Positions 22,331 to 34,132 of a DNA stretch of 64,000 nt are shown piece by piece. The notes beneath the pieces were generated by a model, which had not been told where the DNA came from, searched no databases, and saw only the letters and a program-made list of their open reading frames with translations. Position 1 is the stretch's first letter. The number at the start of each line of letters is the position of its first letter. The translations under genes and the position numbers were made by a program. The DNA is from Botryosphaeria dothidea. Lineage: Eukaryota > Ascomycota > Dothideomycetes > Botryosphaeriales > Botryosphaeriaceae. The stretch spans positions 1,426,001-1,490,000 of the forward strand of contig WWBZ02000002.1 in NCBI GenBank assembly GCA_011503125.2, in the 5' to 3' direction.

Positions 22331-25300
22331 GATGGGCGACGGCGCGGCCGTTGCGATGGTCGCAGTCGTGGTGGTGGCGGTTATTTGAGGTTGCGTTGAG
22401 GGAGCAGTGGTGCAAAGGGCGAGATGGTTGTTTCCGGAGTGGACGATTGCGTCAAGATCGGCAGGCCCAAATACCGCAGCGCTGGCGATTGAGTGCAGGC
22501 GTTCGGCGCGAGCTCATAAGTAATGCGGCATGCCCGGACAGCGTGGCAGCGTGTGAGACACAGCAGGTGTGCGTTGTGCTGGAGGGTGGTGAGGGTGAAG
22601 GTGAGTGGCGGCCTTGCAGTCGGTAGGCAGGTGGTGTGTGAGTGTGTGTGTGTGCGTGTGTGGGCGCGGGCGTGGACGTGGGCCTGCGGAATGGGAAGCT
22701 GGGGGGCTCTGGATCATAAGAATCCGGGAGAGCGAGAGACAGTGCTTTTGTCTGACAAGTCAACCGCACAAGCTCGCGGTGCCTGCGACCACCACGACCA
22801 ACCGGCGCCGTGGGACTTGAGGCGTTTGCGCATGGGCAGAGGCATGGAGCGGCAGAGCATGGGGGGGCGCACACGCCGGGGGCACGGGCACGGGCAGTCG
22901 GCGCACGGTTGACGGGCGGGCAGCGAGAGTGGGCGCGCACACGGGGGGCAACCTCGGAATGCAAGTCACAAGAGCACACGCTGGATCTGCCCCAGCCTGC
23001 GGCGTGCATCCAAAAACGTGCAAGGCCACCGCCAGCGCGTACGAGTCGCGGTGGAGCCGGCTGCAGCGCCAGCGACGCTTCCGCTCTTCCCCAGAGTAGC
23101 GCCGACGTCCCCTGGCAGCCCAGCGCCCAATCGAGCGCCGCGCGGCTGAGCTGCTCCGGCCGCCTGAAGAAGCTCTCTTCCAGAACCGCAGCAGAACAAA
23201 GCCGCCCGAGTCAGCGCTCGGACACCGCCAGCTGCCCATCCGCCCAATGCCTCCTGAGCTGCCCGCGTCGCTGCGGCGACGGCGACGACGGCGGCTGCGG
23301 CAGCACCAGCAGCGGCCCAGGGCAGCGCCTCCAGCCTCTGCGGAGTCCGCACGCGGCGCCGCGCGCGCTCAGGGCTCTCAGGCGCGCAGGCCGTGGTCTG
23401 GCCGCGTTTTTCGTTACAGTCGGCCGTGGATAAATACCGGGCGCGGGTACTGCACGCCCAAGACGGCGAGCGCCTAGCCACAATCGACCTCCACACGAGC
23501 GTGCTCCGGCCGGCTTCGCCTCAAACGTCGCGCGGCCAGCCTCCGGGACGGATGATTCAAGCGCGTCTCGAACACCGTACGTACGAGCGCCAGTACGTAA
23601 CGCTCGCCGCTGCGTGGCGGGACTTCTCTCCGGGCCCTCTCCGCCGCCCATGGCCTCTGGCTGGCAGCGTCGAAGAGTTTTGCATTGCAGCCCACCGGTC
23701 AGCAGGCGGGTCGGGGATACTTGAGGGGCGGACGGCGGGGGCAGCCAGGCACAATTACACCGGGCGCTGTCGCCACGCCGCTGCTGTCGCTGCTGTGGCT
23801 GGAGCATCACATGTGCGGGAGGAATTTTCCGCTTGCAGCTGACTTGCCTTTCTCGGCAGGCCGCGAGCCCAGCGTGTCGCAATTTGAAGCTGAGAGCATT
23901 CGCACTGGCAGGTTGCACGCTCGCAGGCGTGGGGTATAGCAGAGCAGCAATTGCGACGCCCCCGGCGGGCTGCCCTGGTGATTGACTGATGCGAGCTGCT
24001 GCCCTGGCCGGGAGGATCCAACGGCGGGTGCTTGATCTGACGCTGTCGACGAGGCTGTCGAAGATCAAGCGCGCTGGCCTGGCCTTGCCTGATGAAGTGG
24101 CAGTGGGAGGCAGTCATTTGATGCGTCTCAAGCTCGCGGCCGGCCATCATGTGCAACCAGCTGTTTTCAGCAGTGGTGATGCGCCAGCTTATTGCGGATC
24201 TCCAGGAGAGCGCAGATGACCAGAGCCAGGGCCCGGTGTCACGGCAGACGACTCGGCCAGCGAAGACCGTTGTAACTGTAAGCGTGACCAGCCCCTCAGA
24301 CCCTGAGCTGCGAAACCCCAGTCTGTCTCCGCAAAAGGCGGCGACGCTACCCGGGCGGTACAGGCTGCGCAGGCGAGTTTGCCACCTGCCCGCGAGTCTC
24401 GGCCGGTAACGAGTTAGTACCTCGAGTCCACGCATTGTTTCTCCGCCATTGAGCGCTCGCGCAGATCAGGGCTTCGAATCTCGTCGGAGCTTTACCACCC
24501 ATGCGCCCCCGTGATCCCCGCTCCACCCACGCCCACCACTATCCATCCATTGCTGACAGCCTCTCCTCCGCAGTACCAGAACGGGCGTGCGCCTGCCCGT
24601 CGCCCGTCGCCCGCTGCCCGCAGCCGCCCAAGCGCTGCGCGCAAGTGACACCATGTCCAGGCGGCTGCGTGCTGTGCAGTCCCCGGATTGTGAAGCCTTG
24701 CCGCATGGACGCAAACGACTTCCCCGGACACTTGGGCCACTCACGCACAAAGCGGCCAATCCCTCCCGCGTCGCCGATGCAGCTCTGGCGATGTGTCGGC
24801 CGCCCAGTTGCACACAGCAATTTCTGGCTGACGCGAGGGTCGGTGGCCCGGGGCAGCAAGGAGAGCTCGACTTTCCAGAAGGCCCGGCGTGGGCGATGAC
24901 GGCGCGGCGCTGCCAGCTGCCGTGAAACAGGATGATTCCCGTCGCGCATGAAGGCGGTGAAAGTCAGACCTGTGAGGCCTCCATGTGATGGCACAAACTA
25001 CTGAGACAACAATGCCTTCCACGCTCCAGGTATCGCGACACCCATCAGCTGGCTCGCGCGCCGCCGTCACTGGCGCCGCCGCCAGAAGAGGAAGCGTCCC
25101 GATCGCGACGTCAAAGCCGGCCATGTCGGCCGACCACGACCACCACGACCACCACCAGAAGCAACTACACCATCCGGCGCCGCCAGATCGTTCGATCTGA
25201 TGGTTCGGCTGAGGATCGGAGAAGGGCCATTATCTCGATTCGCTTTCTCTGATCTGATCGCAGAGCGAGACACTGACGGCCGGCCGGGAGCGCGTCTCGT

Positions 25301-28300
25301 AGCAGCAACACATTCCTCCAGAATACGACGCTGTCATTTCGCCTGGCGGCGCAGCACTGGCACTGTCGTCTCAGCGGTCTCAGACCAGCACGACTGGCAC
25401 TCGTCTCATCATCGCTTTCGCTGTATCTCTGGCGGCGGGTGGGGGTGCGCGAGGCAGCAGAACACCAAACCAGTCCCCCGGAGAGCGCCATCGGACCCGG
25501 CAACCTGGAACTGGCTTGGGGCTAACCCCAGAAAGGGTCCGGACAAGACGGGCTCGTCGGCTTTTGCAGGTCTCGTGGATGGGCCTGGCTGACGCAGGCG
25601 CTGCCTTCGCAAGTGCCGACGCCGGCAGCCTTATCAACTGCTGCTGGACCTGCTGTTGTTGTGCTGTGGGATTCGAGAGGAGGGTGAGCGCTGACTCGGG
25701 CGCGCGCTGGCTTTTGCCGACCGGCACAAGCTCTCTCGTCTGGCTGACAACCGTCTGGCCCTTTCGCGGAACCGTGCCGTGCCGCTGCGTCGCTAACGCC
25801 CCAAGCCCGATGGCCCATCGGGCATTTCACGTTTCAGTCGGCAAGCCAAGCGAAGCAGTCTCGCCTCGATTGGGCCGCAACAGCATCGTGAAAAGCAGTG
25901 AGGATTGCCCGTCGTTTATGCGGCGCCTGCCGTTGCTGGCTCCCAGGGCAAATGCTCCGACTACCACCAACAATTACAACGCCCAAAAGCAAACGTTCTC
26001 CGGTAGCGCTCTCCGGGGAGCGCCTCCCGTTGCTTGTTCCGCCCCACGCATGAGTGTCGAAAACGCGGCATGCCGTGTCTGCAAGGTCATCTGCACCACC
26101 GTCGTTGCTCCTTTTTCTGCAACTCCACGTTCCCGTACCCAGCGCTTCGCACCCAGCACCCGGCGGCGCGGATGCGCTGTCAAGGCGCTGGTCAATCGCG
26201 GAAATTGGCGCGTCGCGGCAGCGCATTGACGAATGGGCTGCACAAATTTCCGCTGATTGCTGCCATTGCGGCTGTGGACGACGCCGCGCCCTTGGGCTCT
26301 GGGACGCGCAGCCGTTGTGTTGGCAACGGGACAGTCTGCAGACTGGCTGCAGGCTGGCATCATCGGCGCCGTGAAGACGCGAGCGCACCAGCAACCGCTC
26401 AGCCACGCACGGACACAGCCTTCGTGGGGAAGGCAAAAGGAACTTCAAGCCATCAATTCAATCAACGCTCGATAAGCCGTAGGTCTTTTCACCGTGTATC
26501 ACCGCCGCTCTGTATGACCCGCTGCTGTTGGTAAGTCACTTCACCCGCCTGCTTATCCGTCCTCCTACGTGTCGCCTGCGCGGACGTCACTTCCCTATCA
26601 CCCTGCATCTCTAGTTCCCCCACGCCGAGCGCACCGGACTCTAGCCCACGTGCTCCCACACAAGCGGTTCCGTTCACTCGGGTCCCCTGAAGGGACGGCC
26701 CAGTTGCTGCTGTGCCGTTCCTTCATTTCGGAAACTGGCCAGCGCACTGCGCCGCTGCTGCGGGGAGCTCCGGGAGTGCTTTTAGAATGGAGCATCCGTA
26801 GATTGCTTTCTATATTCACTGCTAGCTCGTCCCCCTGAGCTGGGACGCTGGTGGTTTCCCGCCGAGTGCATTTAATGTCAATCCCGGGGATCGCCTCGCC
26901 CGCAGAAGGCCTCTGCGGGAAGAGAGTATATCCAGATACGAACGTCTGGCACGCCATTCGTGCAAGGTGCGCTCGGGTCAGACCCGGCCGCTCCATAGAT
27001 CCAATACTTGCGGCGATAATCCAAATAACATCGTCCACGGGCCGCAACACCACACGCCAGCCACCCTTCTGGCTCCGCGGGCAGCGAAGATCTCCTTTGC
27101 ATTGACGGCACGACACATCCCTCATCTTGCGTCAACCAACGACGGCGGCAAATGCACGATGGAATCGGGCATGCAAGCGCCTCGAGCGTCGGCGCAGCAC
27201 AGCAGCAAAACGCCGCAGCATGTTTCATCAGCTGTCAGGCTGGAAGCGTCAAGCAACTGGCTGTCGCGAATGCGCAGTAGGCAGCGAGCCGGAGTGTCGG
27301 GTCGTCCAAGCGTTTCCATCTCCAGGATTTCCATATATTGAGCCGTACAACACTCCCGACTCGTCTCCTGCTTGCCACTTCTGCTGTTCACGCGGACGCC
27401 TATTGCAGCGGCTACCCCTGCGTCGCACGTTGAGCAGCCGCCAGCATTCTTTTTCAGCTAATGGTACAAGCAATTACCGGTGGAAGGGATAAGCAGCTGG
27501 CGCGGGCCATTTCCCCCTGGGCGCACCTACACTACGGTGCTGCAGACCATCACGGAAATAGCATCAAGATAATGCGAACAGAGACACGTTGTTCGCCGAC
27601 CGCCCTTTCGCCTCACCGGTGGCCGTCCACGGGCTGCGGGCACATGTCATCGTGCCCACGCCTTGCAGGAGCCCGTACCTTTTCAAGGTGCTCCAGCTGG
27701 CATGTTTAGTCATGTGCGCATTCAGCCCTCAGCCCTCAGCCTCGCTCCAACTGCTGTTGAGCCACTCGACCCATACTCACATGGTCAAAAATGGAAGGAC
27801 ACGATGGAACCGTGTACAGGGCGGGTTGGGGTTTTGGGGCCGTCAGCATTCATCCGAGAGCGGTTGTGTCAGCGCCATCGCTCAGCTTTCCTTTCCGTCC
27901 ATCAGCAAGCACCCTCGTCAGCGCTTGCGCCCCAACGCCTTCTCCGCGAGTCGCCCCCAGATTATTACTCCGTCACTCGGCTCCTCCGCCCCCGCGCCAG
28001 CCTCATCTATGCCTCTACCCCGGATCATCCTTGTCTTATTGCTATGTGGTCTGTCGTAAGCCGCGTGTGCGCACATGTTGTCGTGGCCGGTGAGTCCGTT
28101 TGGTCACTCGAATGTAATTCGCCCCGTCCCCTCATTCATTCTTCCCGCCCAACCCTGACTTCGACATAAAACCCGTTTCCGTCCGGGCGTGGTACAAGTG
28201 CGGGCGCACCAATAACATGCCGGCGTGGTAAGCAACGCAACCTCTCCCAGAAATACACAAACCCGGCGGAGAAGATAGTCACTACCAACCAACGCAGCGC

Positions 28301-31300
28301 ATCCAACCCCCGTCCCCTCCAATTCAATCTCCTCAATCTCTGTGCCCAGGTTGCCACAACACGTTATTCAAACCGGGGCCCACGGTTGCGCTTACTCGCT
28401 CCCTGATTGTTTTCCCTACTTTCCCAGACTTCCCTTTGTTGTCTTGTCTGCCTTGCATGGCCCTTACCTCAGCCCTATCCCCTCTCCAGCAGGTCATCTG
28501 GCCCTCTGGCTTTTTCGTTCTCCACGTCTCTACCACCTTGCACACCCAGCCTCATCTCAACGAGCCACACGAACCTGGGACGCATTTTAGGCCACCAAAC
28601 TCCCTCGCTCTCGCTATCATGCACCGGCGAGAGCGAAGCAGCACAGTGCGGTAGCATGACGGGTCCCCTCTAAACCCCTAAATTTTTTTTTTCTTTTCGA
28701 AAAGCACCACCACTGATCCTCAACTACCGTACCATGGTACGAAAGGAAGGGAGTGAAAAGAGCCAAGGAAGGACCGTCCAGTGCCAAACTAGCGTCCCGC
28801 AATACCCCGCCTTTTATTTTGTTGTTGTCTTTCCCACACACATCCCTCATCCCGTGTGTGCATAGCTACAGGAGGTCGGTCGCCAGCCCGCATTTTTCTT
28901 CCCTTCCCGTTAGCTTCCTTACACACATCTTATGTACACTATCCCCGCTCTCTTCCCGCGCTTCCTTTTCCCCCCCTCGCACCGAGCCGTCCCGCTCCCT
29001 TTCCCGCGCACCACGCACATACGCGCGTGCGCGCATGCATCCCCGACCCCCGCGCGCATATCACGCATTCTTTCTTGCCAAAGGGGAGGAAAAGCGGGCA
29101 TGAGAACAAGACTAGAAATGCGGAACAAAGCATGCGGTAAGCACGGGATGATGTAATTTCGTCTGTACGACTGCCCAGATCAATGGATCCCAATGAAGTT
29201 TGCAAATTGCGATAAGTAGAAATTGAAATAAAAATCCGTCGTCAGCTCTGCCCTACTGCTAACCGCCATGTTTCTTTTTTTTTCTTTTTCCCTTTCTTGT
29301 GTTTTGATACAACCTGGTGGCCTTTCCCCCCCCCCCCCCCCCCCCCACCCCCCTTCCCCTGTTGGGTGGTTGAACAGACTTTCTAATCCTCCGATGCGCG
29401 CGTGATTGGGGATGTCTCGAATCCTAGGCTTACATGGCGTGAGGGGAAGTGAACAAGAGCGTTGTGTGTGTGTCTGGTGGCTTGCGCATGTTCGAAAAAG
29501 ATGGTGTGGAGAGGAGAGAGGGGGAAAAGGTAGAAAGTAAGCAGGGCAGCAAAGAAGTGACTTCAAGCCGTCGCAGATGTCTCGAACTGGTGCCATCTCA
29601 CCGGAAGTTGTCCGAGCGGTGTGCAGCAGTGTGGGTGAGGGCAGAGGAAAAATCAGAGACAAGTATGATTAACTGGGGCGTAGGACGTGTGATGGCTAGC
29701 CTGATGGGCGTGTATTGTTGGCGAAATCTGGCGGGTTGCTGCGGAGCCGCGCGCGAGGTGCGCCCGATGCGGTAGTTGGTGGTCGTTGGGTGAGACATAG
29801 GGAATACAATGGCTACAAGGACAGGGCGGTACCGCGCCGTCGGGATTCCTCTTTTCGTGGATTGGCCTTTCAGGAGTTAAATTAAATCGGAGCCACCGTT
29901 GGTAAGGATTGAGCACGTGTGCGTGTGCATGTGCGATGTCGCAGCAGTAAACTCCAGAACAAAAAGTCAAAATCAGCAACGACAACAGAAACAGGTAGTT
30001 CGTTGCGGCGCGGACGGTCGAGGCTGCAACCAGAGCCGCACGAGGTCAGATGGCTTGCGGGAGAAGGGCCGGCTTCCTCGTTGTTTTTGGCGGCAGCTGC
30101 CCGCGTGTGCTGCTGCAGAGACGCCCCGCCGCGTTGCCGTGCGTTGAGGCGCACAGGGATGCCGGCCGAGGGAATGATTGACTTGCTGCGGGAGCGTTGA
30201 GATGGGGGATCTTCAGGGTCCCTGGGGAGGGAGAGAGGGGTGCGGTGCTCACGGGATCGCGCATGTGCATGTGTTGAGGGATTGACCACTCCGCGCTGGG
30301 CGTTGTCGTTGCATGTGAAAGGGAGGGTCAGCGCGGCATGTCAGACGAGGCCGTCTTGCGCCATCGCCTTGCCCCCCCCCCGAACCACGGCATCCTGTTC
30401 AGATCCCCTTGATTGCGTTCTGACCATCAAGTCCAGCATGATGCCCGCATTCCGTCATTCCCGACGTTAAAGTCACGTCACGGATATCACGGATGGGTTG
30501 TCCACCTCTGAGACGCTTATGGGCTCCCCTCTCACCATGACCTCATGGGCGCTCGATAATCTGACAATCCCAAATTGCGCGTCCTTGCTGAACGCTCTGT
30601 CGACCATACGGCACCGACGGCACTATCTCTTCACATGGAGTCGAGGCGTTGTCCAAGGATCAAAAGTCTAGACCGTGGCGCCTCCGACGCCTCCGCATGA
30701 CTCCTTCCAGTCAGCAGTGCGTCAAGCGTGAGATGATGCATACGAGAGGCTCAAGTCATCATCTCCACATACGGTGAGAATACCATATCTTGACTGCGTG
30801 TCACGCTATGATTCACTCCAGCTCTTGGATGCCCTTTCAATGCCCGGACCCGATTGTATAATCGCGTGTGGTTAAGAGTGCGCGGGACCGAGTACTTTGA
30901 GATACCCGAGGTGACTTTGACGGGGAAGGGAGAGATCAAGGCGGCTATTAGAGCGGTACCGAAAGCATGTGCTTGAGGACAGAGTCTGATTCGCAAGTTT
31001 GACGAAAGTATCCTCTGCAGGACAAATACAGCAAATTACGGATGAGTATAATTGGAGGGACCCGAATTTAAAGAAGATAAAGCCCTCTCTAGCCCTTATA
31101 TGAAAGACTATCAATCATGCCATCCCTAGAGAAGAGTGGCGCAAACCCCTCCGTGCAATACCGTTTAAAACTCTAGCTTTCCTGAGCCACCGGAGATATG
31201 TCTAAAGGCTGGTCAGGGCACTCGATGAAAATATTCTGTTTTTAAATTCCGATATTACCTCTGAAAATTAACAAGGTTACGAGTCAAAGACCTGAAGCAT

Positions 31301-31463
31301 GCATAACTCGTCTGTAAATCAATTAATTTTGCCGGTATGTTTGAACCATTTCCCAAGAAACAGGAGCGCCCGTCCTACTACAGGTCTGCCCCAGCACTAT
31401 GTTCATTCATGACCAATATCACTACTCAACAACACTGACACCACTCCTCCACCCCCCTCTTTC
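22331..31463. other. 9.1-kb gene-poor block upstream of the DUF1752 gene
   Basis: No credible gene was found on either strand. From 22.3 to ~27 kb the DNA is GC-rich, and overlapping open frames occur on both strands without family motifs, as expected from composition alone. From 27.9 to 29.1 kb the plus strand is CT-rich, like a fungal promoter or leader, but no ORF follows. A C21 tract lies at 29326-29346. From ~30.4 kb to the hydrolase stop the sequence is more AT-rich and featureless. It contains the DUF1752 promoter and the hydrolase 3' flank. Confidence 0.5.
29326..29346 (+). repeat. C21 homopolymer
   Basis: 21 consecutive C, then A and six more C. It is the second long poly-C tract in the window. 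Confidence 0.93.
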
Positions 31464-33022
31464 TCACACTTTCTCAGCCTTCCCCCTCATCCACTCCTCC
31501 ACCGCCGCCGCAATCTCCAAATTATTCAACTCCATATGCAAAAAGTGCCCGTTCCCATGAATCCCCTTGTCCGCCAGCGCCATCAACTCCGCATCCACCA
31601 CGCCCACCTGCCTCAAGTACGCCACCGTGCAATGATCGTACGTCGCATGCGGACTCGCTTCGCCCATGACCGCCACGTACTAAAAAAAAAAAAAAAAAGA
31701 GGCAATTCAGCATCAGTCTCTCTCTCTCCGTCGCCTCCAACCCCGAGAATAAGCTGTACTTACCGGCACCCTCGCCACGTTCGGCAGCCGCCGCGCCGGC
31801 TCGGCCTGCATGACGCAGCTCCGCCGCGCCCGTGCATCCACGCCCACCGTCCGCGTCGCCAGCTCGTCCGCGCTCGCGACGGGCGGCTCGTAGCCGAGCG
31901 GCGTGGTCGCCAGGCCGTACGGGCGCGCCGCCGTGCGGCCGACGGGGTCGGTAGCGTTGCCGTAGTAGTTCTGGAAGGGGATGTTGCCCGGCTCGAGCGC
32001 GACGTTGCCGGCGACGAGGCCCGGGCAGTCGTTGGAGAGCAGCGTGCCGTAGAGCGCGCCGATGGAGTGCGTGACGAGGAAGGACGGGCGGGCGAGGAGG
32101 CGTAGCAGCGCGCAGCCGGCGCGGCGCATCGAGAGCTCTTGGGCGGTTTGGTTGGAGGTGCGCGGGAGGAAGGTCGACTGGAAGGCGTCGAAGATGGGGT
32201 CGCCGAGGGTGCCGTTCTATGGGGGAAGCGCTTGTAAGTGTGCTGATGTCTGGGTTGGATTGGGGAGAGGGCAGCGGGATTTGAAAATTCATGAGTAAAA
32301 ATTGACAAAAGCAGCAATGAACAAGCAAGGAAGAGTGGGACAAAGAATAGATAAAAATTGAATCTTACTCCAGGCCACTGAGTGTGATTCTGAGACTGCG
32401 GGTACGCATTCAAGCGCTCAGGAGCGGTATATCCTTTCTCGCTGTTCTCGGCCGCACCGCCGGCGATGAGCGGGAAGTTGGTGAAGTCATTCTCAGTACC
32501 GCGGCCAACAGAGGTCTGCTCTATAACGTAAACTTGGTATCCTTGGTCAATGAAGTAGCTGGCGAATCCTTTGCGGTTGTCGGGCGTATTGAGCCACGTC
32601 TTTGCAAAGCGGATCAGCACGTATTTCTCGAGGAGGAAAGGAGATTCTTCAATAAACATACAGTTCCGGCAATTGCTAGTGACTTGATTAGTTACGGTTG
32701 TGGAAGAGGATTCAGGAAATTCCATACCGTGGAAAAAAACGACAGGATTGGCTTTCGTGACGCCAGCGATCGGAGTCAACTTCTCAACGTACATCTGGTC
32801 ATACATCAAGTGGCCGGAGCTGGTATTGACATATCTACCGCCAACGTAGAAGAAGTCCCGGTAATGGCCAGCTTCATTCGAAGCGCAGTCCGGAGAGATG
32901 GCATTGACGCCTACGCAATTTGCAGATGTCTCGTTGCGTCGGTCCAGGAAAGATTCGTGACTGAAAGGCGAAGATGTAGCTGCGCCAACGAAGCAACTCA
33001 GAAGCAAGGATTGGAGGTGCAT
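31464..33022 (-). CDS. Secreted alpha/beta hydrolase (esterase-like)
   Basis: The model is exons 33022-32728, 32675-32662, 32599-32369, 32216-31764 and 31679-31464, 402 residues. A signal peptide (~1-18, MHLQSLLLSCFVGAA) is followed by NxS/T sites. The fold is indicated by NPVVFFH, then TWLNTPDNRKGFASYFIDQGYQVYVIEQTSVGRG. The likely nucleophile elbow is LVTHSIGALYG. The acid/histidine region is VMGEASPHATYDHCTVAYL and IHGNGHFLHMELNN. Substrate unknown. The 14-nt exon 2 restores the AGTTW motif between two consensus introns (52 and 62 nt). However, the joined product reads H-A where the family normally has the oxyanion H-G, and it is two residues short. Together those introns total 114 nt, so the unspliced frame also stays open with a 38-residue insertion that keeps H-G. 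The last intron has A17 (T17 in the mRNA sense) against its acceptor. Confidence 0.8.
31682..31698 (+). repeat. A17 tract forming the polypyrimidine run of a hydrolase intron
   Basis: On the minus-strand transcript this is T17 immediately before the AG acceptor of the last intron (31763-31680). Confidence 0.9.
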
Positions 33023-34132
33023 TGTGTTGACTCTGTTGGGAACCGTAATAAGAACAATCCAGAAAGAGAGGAAGACCGAGAAAAGTGGTATCAGGCGGAT
33101 TTTCCGACGATTGATCTGGACCGCTTTTTAATATGCAAACGCACGGAATGGGAGCACAGATATCTCCGACGGTAGCTGTGGATCGTCGGCGGATGTGCTC
33201 GAAACATGGTGTTGCCCCGCAGCTCGCGTATCGTTCCGCATTGAAGTTGGAATTTCAGTCAGGAGCCTGGGGTTCATGTTGTGTCTGTTGAATGACCGAC
33301 TCCACCGGAACGGAAGCAGCGAAGTATCTTTGATCTCGCAGGGTTTGGCAGAGTCCTTCCTGAAGCTGCCGCCTCCATCGAGCCCCAAAAGCATGTCGGT
33401 GAGATCTGGCCCCCATCAGGCGGAGAAGGAATGCGAGATCCCCACATTTCCCGCACCGCTATTGCGGAATCTAACCATCCTTGGCAGCCGTCAATATAGG
33501 CAGATGAGCCTGAAGACCATTCACGAAAAGCGAGTAATGTGAACTTTCCAATGACTCCATATTCGACACTACCAATAGTTTTGATACCTTCATCGTCAGG
33601 ACAACCCAGTCATTCGTACATATCACCCTTATGCTGAACCACACAAACAAATGCCATTCCACATCAGCATCCGGATACACAAGCCCATACGCTCCTTGTG
33701 TCCAGCGAGTCAACCCACTCTCCACCTTGACAGCGAAACCAATTCGAACCTTAAAGAGGCGAGTCAAAGTTTCCAGCCCAGAGAGGCAGAAAGTGAGAAC
33801 TCCAGCCAGCCATAAATGAGCGACGTGCGACCTGGTCCACCAGGAAGACTTTTGATGTGTGGGGAAATTGTACGTGTGGTACAGGCAGGTGATGAGTCAA
33901 GAGATGGGGGGAGAGGACCCGTAGAAAGGAGAAAGACAAAATATCAAACGCACAAGACAACCGGGAAGAATTTGAATAGCCCATGAAAACACCACAAGTT
34001 CCAGAGATTCCCAGACCAAGTACCATTAAGCCCACTTCCAGTCCAAGGTGCCCAATGAACGCCGATTCCGTGCCATCAAGGACTTTTCTCAACCATAACC
34101 GCGAAGAGAAGCCAAAAGACGTGAGACTGAAA
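33023..34132. other. Intergenic: hydrolase promoter and Ppc89-like 3' flank
   Basis: About 1.1 kb between two minus-strand genes. The ORFs here are short and lack motifs; no RNA gene was recognised. Confidence 0.55.

Noticed and set aside
23562..23580. tRNA B-box-like GTCTCGAAC on the complementary strand (also near 7341 and 29578)
   Set aside because: No pairing T-arm, no A box at the right distance and no acceptor stem, so not tRNA genes.
22810..24435. ORFs up to 285 residues on both strands
   Set aside because: Same reason: GC-rich shadow frames with Ala/Arg/Gly bias.
31522..32343. 273-residue minus ORF rich in Arg/Pro/Ala
   Set aside because: Out-of-frame reading of hydrolase exons 4-5 and the intervening intron.
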